DNA of 64,000 nucleotides from Triglochin maritima (Eukaryota; Streptophyta; Magnoliopsida; Alismatales; Juncaginaceae): positions 16,794,743-16,858,742 of the forward strand of contig OY821772.1 in the NCBI GenBank assembly GCA_963682175.1, read 5' to 3'. The translations under genes and the position numbers were made by a program. Below are positions 1 to 8,705 of the stretch, piece after piece. Positions within the stretch are counted from its first letter, which is position 1. Every line of letters starts with the position of its first letter. Under the pieces are notes generated by a model. That model saw only the letters and a program-made list of their open reading frames with translations, did not search any database and was not told the DNA's origin.

Positions 1-738
1 CTTGCATGCATTTGTCTTTTCTTTGCTTTACATTTTGTTGTTGATTGCTGGCGTGAGGTACGTGCACCCAAATCTCTCATTCATGCATGTTTCGATCATG
101 CATTAGTTAGTAAGGTGCATCGGGACAAGAGTGAGTTGAACGTTTGATTGGAGTGATTGATTCCTAGATTTAAGCTCAAAACGCTACTAGGGAGGGGTTG
201 TCCCATAAAAGATAAGGTGGGGGATTTCATCACCCTTTCCTTGGCCCCAAAAATCATGCTTAATCAAAGCCTTAATTCTAAAAGCAAGTAGACATTGGCC
301 CTAGGATTTCGGACGCACTAGGAGAGTAATCTAGTTGAGACCGCCATGGCCTGATCGGTGTTGCCTACCTTGTCGATAGTAGGAGGTACTAGATCTCCAG
401 ATATGGTATCACTTGCTGGGCATTGTGGTCCTCGTTGTAGGGAGGTGAGGCGTGTCGAGGCTAGTGAACTCGATGTTAGGCGTCGTCTAGCCTAAGGACT
501 CATTGCCTTACATTGTTTGAGTCGTGCTTGCTAGTTAGGCTTCTACCTGATCCCTTCACCCACGCTAGCTTTAGGGATTCTTCCCTTCTCCTCTGAGTCA
601 TCTTCTTCTCACCTTCTTCTACGTTATAGTCTCCTCCCCTTTACACTCTCCGGTAGCGTTTAAGGGTCGAGTCGAGCACTTTTTGCGAGTTTAGCCTCGT
701 GGTGGTGAGAGTGGTCGACTCTAGAGTTCTCTGTTGTG
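1..738 (+). other. 5' leader (untranslated) of RE0
   Basis: Noncoding leader between the missing primer site and the ORF. A block at about 150-500 (containing the words GGAGGTACTAGATCTCC and GAGGTGAGGCGTGTCGAGG) is nearly identical in the leaders of three other elements: 19480-19830 (minus), 34900-35290 (plus) and 61030-61400 (minus). Retention across subfamilies with different coding content suggests a cis function such as packaging or translation control; that is inference. Confidence 0.7.
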
Positions 739-2250
739 ATGGATGGTTACATGGGCGACCATCCATATCATTGTTGGGACCAGGATGATTGTCCCTGGTA
801 CTCCCGACCCATGCATCAGGGGGTGGTTCAGACGGACATCCTGTATGCTTGGGATAATCTTTATTGTGCGACTGAGCAATCTTCATATAGGGGTAACATG
901 AGAGAGGCACCGACTACTAGACCACAATCTAGTTATGTCGGATCATATGCTGGTCAACAAACTGAGACATTACAACAAACTTTGGCCTCTTTCATGCGTA
1001 TGGCAGACGACATGAGTGCACCGGTGGCTCCAGTAGCCGTACTGTGCGACTGTTGTGGGTTGAGTGGTCATGTTATCGGGGAATGTCCTTATGTTCCCCC
1101 TGAGCCTGAGTATGAGCATACGTTTTCCCAAAATGCTCAATGTGACCATTACGCATCCGCGTACAACCCGAGAGTGATGGATTTATGGGGAGACAATTCT
1201 TATCCAAATTCTTATACTTCATTTTCACCCCCGTATCCTCCTCCCGAATACCAGGAATTCTACCAACACCCCACTTCAAATCATTGGACTCATTCTCAGC
1301 CCATCAACACCCAACCCCAAAATTTCCCAAGCTCTGACTTGGACCTCACTGTTGACCCCAAATTTGATTCCTTAAAACAAACCCTCCAAACGTTCATGGA
1401 AACCACTCAAACTTTATTGAAGTCCAACTTGAATTCCTTGCAAAATATGGAAATGCAAGTGAGTCAAATGACACAACAATTCCATGAACGTGAGGAGGGT
1501 AACCTTTCTTGTCAACATGAGGATTCATCTTTTGATATCGAACCACCACCGCATCCACAAATTCAAAGCACAACCTTTCAAAGTCAAACTCCTAGTGAGT
1601 CTGAGGGACTTCGGGTTTCAATTCACGATCACTTAGTGGAGGATTCGATTCAAATTGAGAATAACTTGGACCAACTTCATTATGAGTCGGCACAGGATTG
1701 TGCCTTATCTTTTTATCCCGTGGCCCTTGAGCCACATGATCTTCATATTGTACCTCCTAAGGACTCACCTCTGGTAGAGCAAGAGCTCCCTAGTCCCCTC
1801 AATTTCAAACATCCTGATGAGAGTTTGTCTCTCACTATTGTTCCTGATCATCTTGGAAATGATGGAACATCAAACAACTACATTGCTCATGAGGGTATTA
1901 GGAGTTCTTGGGAGGATACTTTGGGTATGAGACCCACTGTTTGTTTGCCTGGTGTGTCGGACATCCCTAACGAGGTTCTTGACCTCGTTCCGACGCACCA
2001 GCCTATTGGTTTGAGAGTTTGGATTGACGATCATAACTTCAGCAGCGCAATGGGAGAAACTCTTCTTCCGTTGCCCCTCATTTCCCAAACTCTTGAGAGG
2101 TTCAAGCTCTTTCAGTTTGCTCATTTGAATGAGACGCCTTTGCATCCAATTCATGAACCTCTCATTTCATCTGGTGCTCTTTGTGAAGGGGGCCCACGCA
2201 TGCGTATTCGGGCCCCGGGTGGTGTCATGTTCCCTTTCCAAGTGCATTGA
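739..2250 (+). CDS. Composite gag zinc-knuckle / vestigial RT protein of non-autonomous element
   Basis: Intact 503-aa ORF; ATG 739 is chosen because MDGYMGD is the start shared with the copy at 17768-19258, and the codon before it is GTG. Residues 103-116 form a CX2CX4HX4C zinc knuckle (C103, C106, H111, C116), as in gag nucleocapsid. The segment just before the knuckle aligns with the gag at 36361-36530 (MREPP...RSYQ...APVAQV), but the capsid domain found there is missing. Residues about 327-365 (YPVALEP, then a V-E-x-x-L-P motif) match the pre-RT linker of the pol at 25136-25474. Residues about 415-455 (DLVPTHQPIG, RVWIDDHNF, LPLPLISQTLERF) match the first RT block of the pol at 24513-25139. 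Protease and the catalytic RT, RNase H and integrase are absent. Probably a Gag-like RNA-binding protein; its function is inferred. Confidence 0.85.
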   Translation: MDGYMGDHPYHCWDQDDCPWYSRPMHQGVVQTDILYAWDNLYCATEQSSYRGNMREAPTTRPQSSYVGSYAGQQTETLQQTLASFMRMADDMSAPVAPVAVLCDCCGLSGHVIGECPYVPPEPEYEHTFSQNAQCDHYASAYNPRVMDLWGDNSYPNSYTSFSPPYPPPEYQEFYQHPTSNHWTHSQPINTQPQNFPSSDLDLTVDPKFDSLKQTLQTFMETTQTLLKSNLNSLQNMEMQVSQMTQQFHEREEGNLSCQHEDSSFDIEPPPHPQIQSTTFQSQTPSESEGLRVSIHDHLVEDSIQIENNLDQLHYESAQDCALSFYPVALEPHDLHIVPPKDSPLVEQELPSPLNFKHPDESLSLTIVPDHLGNDGTSNNYIAHEGIRSSWEDTLGMRPTVCLPGVSDIPNEVLDLVPTHQPIGLRVWIDDHNFSSAMGETLLPLPLISQTLERFKLFQFAHLNETPLHPIHEPLISSGALCEGGPRMRIRAPGGVMFPFQVH

Positions 2251-3736
2251 CCCACTCTTGAGGATCCCATTTGATGTCTTTTGACAAATAAAGATGGGAA
2301 CTTATGTTTGTACATAGTTATATAAAAAAAAGAAAAAAATTAAAAAAAATAAAAAAAATAAAAAATAAAAAAAGTACAACAAAAGACTCCTTCAGTGAGC
2401 TTCGATTGTGGTGAGCCCCAACCCTTGTGTATTTGGGCTCCATTTCTTTCACGTATTTGTATCCTTTCTTTAGCATCTCACAGGTTTTGAGGGAATTCGG
2501 GTTTGTGTCCATCAATATGACCTTGAACTTCCCTTTGTACTTCATGTTGGTGAGATCTCTCCTTTTTCATGCATAAATCCATGTAGTATCTTGCTCACAT
2601 TCATTGAGGACAATGCATGAAGTAGGTGTGGGGGGGTATTTTACGTGTGTACATAGTTGAGTCTTTTTCCTTTGATTTTATTTTCTTTTGTGTGCATTGT
2701 TAGGGTAATGTTAGTGTGCTGCATTTAATATCGATATATCTGTTTGTCGTGATCCTTGGGTGACTTGTCTTCTTTTGCTTGCCTAGTGCTTTAAAATTTC
2801 CACATTTCTTTCAAAATTTTCATGTGTTTGCGAAAGAAAATGTTTTGTGGGTTTTGCGTGTGTTTAGCATGTGCAAAACCGTTGAGAGGCAAAGTAAAAA
2901 GAAAGCTCCCAAAATTGTCTTGAACTTGATGCATTAGGATATCTAGTACAGTGACTTTAGGATTTATCGAGTCGTTAGGATGCACCCCAATTTTCCTTTG
3001 GGGGTGAGTAATCATAGGGTTTCAGTGCTCAATCATTTAATGAAGTCCACCCTGAACCTAGTCAGTCAATAATTCGTGTCTGTTAACTTAAGGAAGTTTG
3101 TTGTAGTCAAGGACCCTCTAAATCCTGTTGTGAGACATTAGTGTAGGGGTTTTGGTTCATGTGTAGATAAGAAATAAGTGAGTACGTGTTCTCTCTTCTC
3201 GCACGGCTCCTATCACTCGGGAAAGTAGGTCTGAGGGGACTTTGTGCCTGGTGCTTTCGAGTCATCTGACTTGGGATGCGCCGACCGAACTCCCGTTACA
3301 CGGGTGGTAGGGATTGCCCTATGTGGAGATTTGGGGAAAGGTGTACGTGATAGTGTAAGTCCTCATGGGCAATGATGCACGAAACCTGACCCTGGGAGAA
3401 TGAAGCTCCAACTAATAAAATGAAAAAGAAAAAAAAATGAAAAAAGAAACAAAAACAAGAAAAAAATGGTAATAAGAACCTTAATGGACTTTACACTTTG
3501 TAGCACTTGAGGATGTTTAGGTTTTCCATGTCTTTCACTTAATTCCTTATTTAAGTTGCACGAATGGTTTATTAGGTTAGGTGTGGTCTGATTACCTATA
3601 TAGAGTCCGCCCGTAGGATTACCGCGTCCATTGATCGACAAAATATTTCCAACGAGTCGAGGTCTAGATTGAATAATGCATCTTGTTCGGATTTTGTGGG
3701 TATATCCGCTGAAAACCCTCAGGAGACAACACTCCT

Positions 3737-3789
3737 CCTCCTTGGCAAAAAGGAGGTTTAATGGCTTGTTGCACGTGCTAAGTGCAACA
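3737..3789 (+). ncRNA. Conserved double hairpin, first with GNRA-type loop (RNA element candidate)
   Basis: First hairpin: stem CCTCCTTG (3737-3744), loop GCAA, AAAGGAGG (3749-3756), with one G-A closing mismatch. Second hairpin: GTTGCAC (3768-3774), 7-nt loop, GTGCAAC (3782-3788), extendable by one pair. Both recur at the same distance from the LTR in every element with an intact 3' module; see 13756-13807, 16246-16297, 49887-49937 and 50900-50951. Its role is unknown. Confidence 0.5.
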
Positions 3790-3873
3790 GTGATTCCTAC
3801 GAAAGTGAGTTAGGATTTCTTGTTTCTCGTATGCTTTTTCCTTTCTTTGTTTTGCTCGGGACTAGCAAAAGTT

Positions 3874-3888
3874 AGGTGTGGGGGTATT
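3874..3888 (+). other. Terminal polypurine tract
   Basis: AGGTGTGGGGGTATT directly precedes the LTR start TGATTG at 3889, the expected place for plus-strand priming. Confidence 0.75.
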
Positions 3889-5421
3889 TGATTGGCATTA
3901 TTTCATGTTTATATTTGTATCTTATATCCATTATCTTTCACCTAAACAATGTTATGTTACGAGTTTTATGTTTAGTTTTCAGGAATAAATAGGTTTGAAG
4001 AGATGAAGCATAAAAGGACCCAAAAGCTGGGAAAAAGGACTGAATTGTGAGATCTGGGGACTAAGATGCAAGGGAGAAGGACCTGAATGTAAGACAGAAG
4101 GACCTAAGAGCAAAACCGAATACTCCACACCATCATGGGGAGTATTTTACCAATTCCATTCGGGTCGGAGCTCCAACAAGTCAAGTAACCGCATCAAAGA
4201 CCAACAATACCAGAAAGAAAAGGCCACAACAAATTCCAACGCGATCCGAAGTTGTTGGACCGCTAATTGGCGGTCCATATTACTCAGGATCCGCCCAAAT
4301 TTCTCCTGGACTTGTATTAATGTTCGTTTAGGCTATTGTTGGTATTGGTTTAGTCCCACATCGGGGGATTGTCCCCGATTAGCTTTTTCCATGCTTATAA
4401 ATAGAACTCTTCACCTTCCATTGTATTTACCCATTGCTATGTGGCATTCTCTCTACTAAGGAGTGAGCCTTGAAGCAAAAACTCAAGGTGGAGAAGAATG
4501 CTACCTTCAATGTGAGTCATTTGTTAATAAAATAATTCTTCTAGTTTCTTTTAATCTTGTCTTTTAATTTGTGCATGTTTGTTTAGTATTTCCTTCCTTT
4601 TAAGTTTCTTTTATACTTCTTGCCTTCTTAGTTAACTTTTATTTTAGTATTATGCTTTCTTTTGCTAATATAGTTAGTGTAATGAGTAGTGAGTAGTTCC
4701 ATCCCGATTTTGGGGGTGGAGAAATATGTGATATAATCATGTAGTGTATTAAGTGTGTGTTATGTTTATCCCTTGAGCTTTATATGATTTCCATAACAAT
4801 CTAATGGGTTTTCACTCTTATCTTTGATATGCTAATGCTCTTGAATGAAGCTTAGCTTATGCTTTTATTAGTGGACCTATTTTATGGGGAATGATAAGGT
4901 TAGGATATGGATGAAGTTAATATTGGAAACACAATTTGTAGTGTATGTGCTCTTGTTGCCTTTACCTTAGCTAATGTCTTGTATGTTTTAATGATGTAGT
5001 CTTATCTTAATTCATGTGGAGGCATAGTAGGGTCTAGTCTTTATACTTGAGTTCATTTAGCTTCATTCCAATTATTGTCTTGTATGTTTTAATGATGTAG
5101 TCTTATCTTAATTCATGTAGAGGCAAAGTTGGATGTAGTTTTATGATTTCATGCACTACATGTTGTGAGGAGCTTAATGAACACACACACACTTCTTTAT
5201 GTTCACATTATTTCTCTACCCCCTTTGGGGTTTAGTTTTCTTGCTTTTCTTCCATTTCCATTTGCACCTTAGTGTAGTTTAGTGTAACCAACCTTTCTTC
5301 CCTTTCTTTACCTCTCGCCTTAGAACAAACCAATCGTCGACACACCTCCCAGTGGACGACCCGTATTTGCCACCGCTTCAACGCGGCCGTGCACTTGCGG
5401 TTAATATAAAACGATCAATCA
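3889..5421 (+). repeat. Complete Athila-like LTR (3' LTR of RE0, shared with a downstream leader)
   Basis: 1533 bp, TGATTG...CAATCA termini, preceded by a polypurine tract and followed after 6 bp by a primer site. Because it has a tract on its left and a primer site plus leader on its right, it acts both as the 3' LTR of RE0 and as the 5' LTR of a second, truncated copy: an LTR-internal-LTR-internal tandem, usually produced by unequal recombination. It contains a palindrome near 4257-4275, a TATA box at 4396, an imperfect 101-bp tandem duplication starting at 4976 and 5077, and foldbacks around 4702-4720 and 5217-5232. Confidence 0.9.
4396..4403 (+). promoter_or_regulatory. TATA box in LTR
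   Basis: TATAAATA followed by GAACTCTTC, conserved at the same place in the LTRs at 26410, 32162, 57133 (plus) and at 13123, 15609, 21407 (minus). Transcription should start about 30 bp downstream, which sets the U3/R boundary. Confidence 0.7.
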
Positions 5422-5427
5422 AGTTTT

Positions 5428-5445
5428 TGGCGCCGTTACCGGGGA
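5428..5445 (+). other. Primer binding site, Athila type
   Basis: TGGCGCCGTTACCGGGGA lies 6 bp after the LTR end. Variants follow the other LTRs: TGGCGCCGTTGTCGGGGA (minus, 20365-20382), TGGCACCGTTGTCGGGGA (34410-34427) and TGGCACTATTGCCAGGGA (minus, 61910-61927). The family is known for an Asp-type tRNA primer. Confidence 0.8.
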
Positions 5446-6014
5446 GGTGCTCTGTCCAGACCTTGGTTTGGACGATTCGAGGGGTTTTTAATTTTTTGTT
5501 TTCAGTTTTTCTTAGTTTCAGGGAACCACAAGATCAAGGGGAGGCTACTGGAGAAGTTTGAGGAAGAGCAGACCTAAACAGACCGCCAATCAACGGTTGT
5601 AGACCGCCAATTGGCGGCCTGGTGAGAGTTTCTTGCCTTGTAATTTTTTCTGGTAGTTAGTGTTCAAATTACTGTTATCTGGGAGCCCTATTTTGCATGC
5701 TATGACTTCTGGTTTGCTCCCAGATCATTAATCACTCCCCCTTTAGTCAACTTGGACCATAAAACTCAAAGCAAAAGATTAGACTCTTTGCCATCTAGGT
5801 CATGCATCATATGTAGACCTTGCATGCATCTTTCTTTTCTTTGCTTTACATTTTGTCGTTGATTGCTGGAGCGAGGTACGCATTCCTTATCATTCATTCA
5901 CGCATTAGGACATTCATTAGTGAGTAAGATTTGCATCGAAACAAGAGTGAGGTGAGTGCTTGTTTGGTGAGTTGCTTGCTAGCCTAAGATTTCAAAACAT
6001 CTTTAAGGGGCATC
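5446..6014 (+). other. Second Athila-like leader, truncated
   Basis: Leader sequence following the LTR, with the palindrome pair at about 5581-5620. The portion from 5821 matches the first bases of the window. It stops at about 6014, where it is joined directly to LTR sequence, so the coding region of this copy is deleted. Confidence 0.7.
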
Positions 6015-6270
6015 ACCTATAGTGTATGTGCTCTTGTTGCCTTTACCTTAGCTAATGTCTTGTATGTTTTAATGATGTAGTGAAATCTTAATTCATGTAG
6101 AGGCATAGTAGGGTATAGTCTTTATACTTGAGTTCATGTAGCTTCATTCCAATTATTGTCTTGTATGTTTTAATGATGTAGTCTTATCTTAATTCATGTG
6201 AAGGCAAAGTTGGATGTAGTTTTATGATTTCATGCACTACATGTTGTGAGGAGCTTAATTGAACACACAC
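6015..6270 (+). repeat. Athila-like LTR fragment (R/U5 part)
   Basis: Matches 4937-5184 of the complete LTR, including the 101-bp duplication. It is bounded by deletion junctions on both sides (leader before, unrelated copia-like sequence after ACACACACA). Confidence 0.75.
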
Positions 6271-6905
6271 AAGCTTGTCGACCGTTTGACCGATTGACCC
6301 AAGCCGGTCGACCGTTGGTGTCCAGATTTGTGTCTTGTCATTCACTATTATGTGTATTCTCACACAACTTATTACCAATTTAATCCCAATGCCTAGATTA
6401 AGTTTAGAGCTTAAAAATAGAGCTTAGAACACACTTCTATGAAAACCAATCTTTCTCTAAGATCAAATTTTATTACTACTCTCAAATTTCCTCTAAACAT
6501 CCTTCTGCTCACATCTTCTCACTTGAAACAAGCTCAATGCTTTAATCATTCATTTCAAGTGCCAAAGATTAGGTTGCTAAAGTTTTTAACAAGAGTTGCA
6601 CTAGCTTCCGGAGCGCATCTCTTCTCGGATTGTGAGAAGGCTGTCCAAACTATGTGAGGTTGTTCACAAAGCTTGTGGTGTAAAGGCTTGATCTTGGCCC
6701 GCAAGGAAGATTAGATTAGTGGAGGACACTAAGTGTTTCGAGGAAGAGGAATTCGTAAGAGAGGACTACGATTCGGTGGTTGGATCTAAACCTGTATACA
6801 TGCGTGTGGTGGTTTGCACATTTCTATCCTTCTTTTAATTGTTCTAGATTTTAATTTGCAATAGTTGTTTAAAGAATACAATTAGTCTATTCACCACCAC
6901 TCTAG
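6271..6905 (+). repeat. Probable copia (SIRE-like) LTR fragment
   Basis: Unrelated to its neighbours. It contains repeated GGTCGACCG words at 6279-6320 and ends in CTATTCACCACCACTCTAG, the style of ending typical of SIRE/Maximus-type copia LTRs. No primer site follows and there is no coding sequence. The assignment rests on that terminal motif and a general resemblance. Confidence 0.4.
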
Positions 6906-6929
6906 ACTAATATTAGGGCCTAGTAGATC

Positions 6930-7380
6930 TTACAAAATGCAAACAGACTCACTAAATCTGCCACTGGCGGATTGTTTGGGGATTCTGGTCACCAAACTCC
7001 TCCTGGATGCTCCTTTGCTTCTGTGAAGGTCCCAGATCGGCTTGTCCCCTTGTCCAGTAATAAAACTAAATAGAAAATATAAGAAAAATCCACCAAAATT
7101 GTAAACGCGACTACGAAACTCACTCCCTGGCAACGATACAAAAAACTTGATTGAAATTTTATTAGTAAATTTACCGTAACTGCACGACGTTGATGAAGAT
7201 GTCACAAGTACGGGTTGTGTCCTCGAGGAATGAGTACGGGATGACGACAACCATATTCGAGTAGGGGAAGAAAATGAAGAATGATGGTACCTAATCTAGG
7301 TGACAAATGTGACACGAAACAATACGACTAATAAAAAATGAATCCCGTAGGAGCTTAAGTTATGCATTTTTAATGCATTA
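6930..7380 (-). repeat. Diverged Athila-related leader, primer site and LTR end remnant
   Basis: On the minus strand, LTR sequence ends at 7148 (CAATCA), followed by a primer-site relative TTGTATCGTTGCCAGGGA (7124-7141) and a leader down to about 6930. The LTR end (7148-7250) aligns loosely with other LTR ends (CCCGTACTTG..., ACGTCGTGCAGTTACGG). The upstream LTR boundary is not visible. Confidence 0.55.
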
Positions 7381-7388
7381 TTTTTAAA

Positions 7389-8060
7389 TTAACAAAAAAC
7401 ATTATAAATGAATCCTAAATACCACGTTGGACCGTAATCCAGCAAAGTGGACCAATCCTCAACAGAAATATGTAGCGGTCCAGCCGCCAATCTTGCGTCT
7501 CTCATCTCCATATCTGCCACATGCGTGTACAACTTGTACTTGTTTTTCTTCCATTTTGTGTTCATAGACCTCATATTCTTTGCCCTGAACCCTTATGGAA
7601 CTGTCCAGTGTGACTATAAAAATAATCAAATTAGTATTCAATTCTAATCAATAATATAGTAAGTTAAGTATGTATATAATATTACCGTTAACTACTGCCA
7701 TGCCCCATCATTGTCCTTCTTTGACACCAATCTCCAGTCTAAATAACGAAGAGGGAGAACTTGTGTCCTTCTGGCTATCGTCCGGAGGAAATTCTGCAAT
7801 CCTTCGGCATTCTTTCCTTTCGGGACACTCTCTGGTATAAAGTCAATCTCATTCTGAACTGTAGAGCTCCAATCCTCCAGAAGTTGTGTGGATCCACAAG
7901 CCGTACTTGTACTTGTTGCACCATCGGCTATCGGTGGGACATCCTCCTCCTAACGTTATCAATGCCTCTGCCTACCACCTCTCCCTCGGGTACATGTTGT
8001 GGTCGTTAACATTGACGTATAGTCATACCTGAATTCCGAAGTTGTTTAGTTTATCATCAA
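7389..8060 (-). pseudogene. Transposase_24-like (Ptta/En/Spm) transposase fragment
   Basis: Minus-strand reading contains TKWKKNKYKLYTH, then RDARLAAGPLHISVEDWSTL and LDYGPTW, resembling the plant Transposase_24 domain of CACTA elements (a W-K-K-x-x-x-K-x-H block followed by W-x-x-L-x-x-Y). The reading frame changes between 7459-7641 and 7389-7574, so it is either split by an intron (AT-rich 7620-7690) or frameshifted. An upstream piece (7690-7860) reads LRYLDWRLVSKKDNGAWQ. Too damaged to be functional. Confidence 0.45.
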
Positions 8061-8308
8061 TCACATAATAAAATTTATAAACCTCAAATCTAAAAATGCA
8101 TATATTTGGTTTGTCATTACATTTGTTGTCGTAGATATTAAATTGTGCAGTACTTCAGCAGTGGTTTTAAATCTGGTCTACAAAATTCTACCAAATTAAT
8201 AGTCTAATTCGACTCTATCTTGTAAAAGATTTCCTCGCCCATACTTTGGAACTTTGGATGCTTCATCCTCCATGCTATATAAATCTCTTGGCAACATTCG
8301 CACAATGA

Positions 8309-8515
8309 TCAACCATTGGTCATTGTTTCCTCTTTCTTTGGGCTCTGCAGCGTGAAACATGACTGGCTATAAGCTCGCAGTGTGAAAGATGGTTGACTAT
8401 AAACATCATAAGTTTCTAAACCCTCCTCCCAAAGTTCATTCAGCTCTTTGATAAGTGGAAGTAAACAAACATCTTGCTTGTTGCTAGGATGACTGGGAAT
8501 GATAAGCGCCATCAT
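8309..8515 (-). pseudogene. TNP2-like CACTA transposase fragment
   Basis: The 68-aa reading contains ALIIPSHP, then DVCLLPLIKELNELWEEGLE and TYDVYSQPSFTLRA. This is the well-conserved TNP2 transposase segment (usually LIIPGP...IDVYL-PLI-EL-ELW--GV-TYDA). It stops shortly after, so only a fragment of the catalytic protein remains. Lies within the CACTA element, upstream of the Transposase_24-like piece on the minus strand, which fits known CACTA gene order. Confidence 0.7.
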
Positions 8516-8705
8516 GAAAACTGGGTTGATTTAAAACAAAATTAGAAGTTTACATCTAACATGTTTGTTTACATCTAACATGTTAATGTAAATTGTTTTA
8601 CATACTAACTTGTTGTTAGTATTATTGTTTGCTAACATGTAAACTTCTAATTTTGCTTTAAATCAACCCAGTTTTCATGACGGTGCTCATCATTCCCGGT
8701 CATCC
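8487..8705. repeat. Inverted duplication inside CACTA element
   Basis: 8487-8560 and 8633-8705 are reverse complements with a handful of mismatches, separated by about 72 bp. The left arm encodes MALIIPSHP on the minus strand (the TNP2 start) and the right arm a diverged version, TVLIIPGHPP, on the plus strand. So a transposase segment is present in both orientations. Confidence 0.75.

Larger units (their letters stand above)
2251..3888 (+). other. 3' noncoding module of RE0 with internal and terminal polypurine tracts
   Basis: No sense ORF of useful size, so no env-like gene. An A-rich tract lies at 2321-2377 and another at 3417-3470; both recur at the same places in the other elements but vary in length. 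A polypurine-like AGGTGTGGGGGGGTA sits at 2624-2638, just after ATTGAGGACAATG. The second half (2640-3888) is strongly conserved in 13655-14577, 16145-17400, 48775-50038 and 50790-52070. Two hairpins lie at 3737-3756 and 3767-3789. Confidence 0.75.
1..5421 (+). mobile_element. Non-autonomous Athila-like LTR retrotransposon RE0 (5' end outside window)
   Basis: The window opens inside the leader of a Ty3/gypsy Athila-like element. Its 5' LTR and primer site lie upstream of position 1, because the first bases match the leader that follows the LTR at 5422 (compare position 5821). What is present, in order: leader, composite ORF (739-2250), 3' noncoding module, polypurine tract, and the 3' LTR (3889-5421). 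There is no capsid, protease, RT, RNase H or integrase domain, so the copy is non-autonomous. It is the same subfamily as the complete minus-strand element at 14578-21942. Confidence 0.85.

Noticed and set aside
2260..3888. Env-like gene in the 3' module
   Set aside because: Athila relatives can have one, but no sense-strand ORF of meaningful length, signal peptide or membrane segment is present in any of the modules.
5168..5185. ACAC tract as a satellite or telomere-like array
   Set aside because: A short simple repeat inside each LTR; no higher-order array is present.
5428..5445. tRNA gene
   Set aside because: Only the 18 bases complementary to a tRNA 3' end are present, so it is a primer site, not a tRNA gene.
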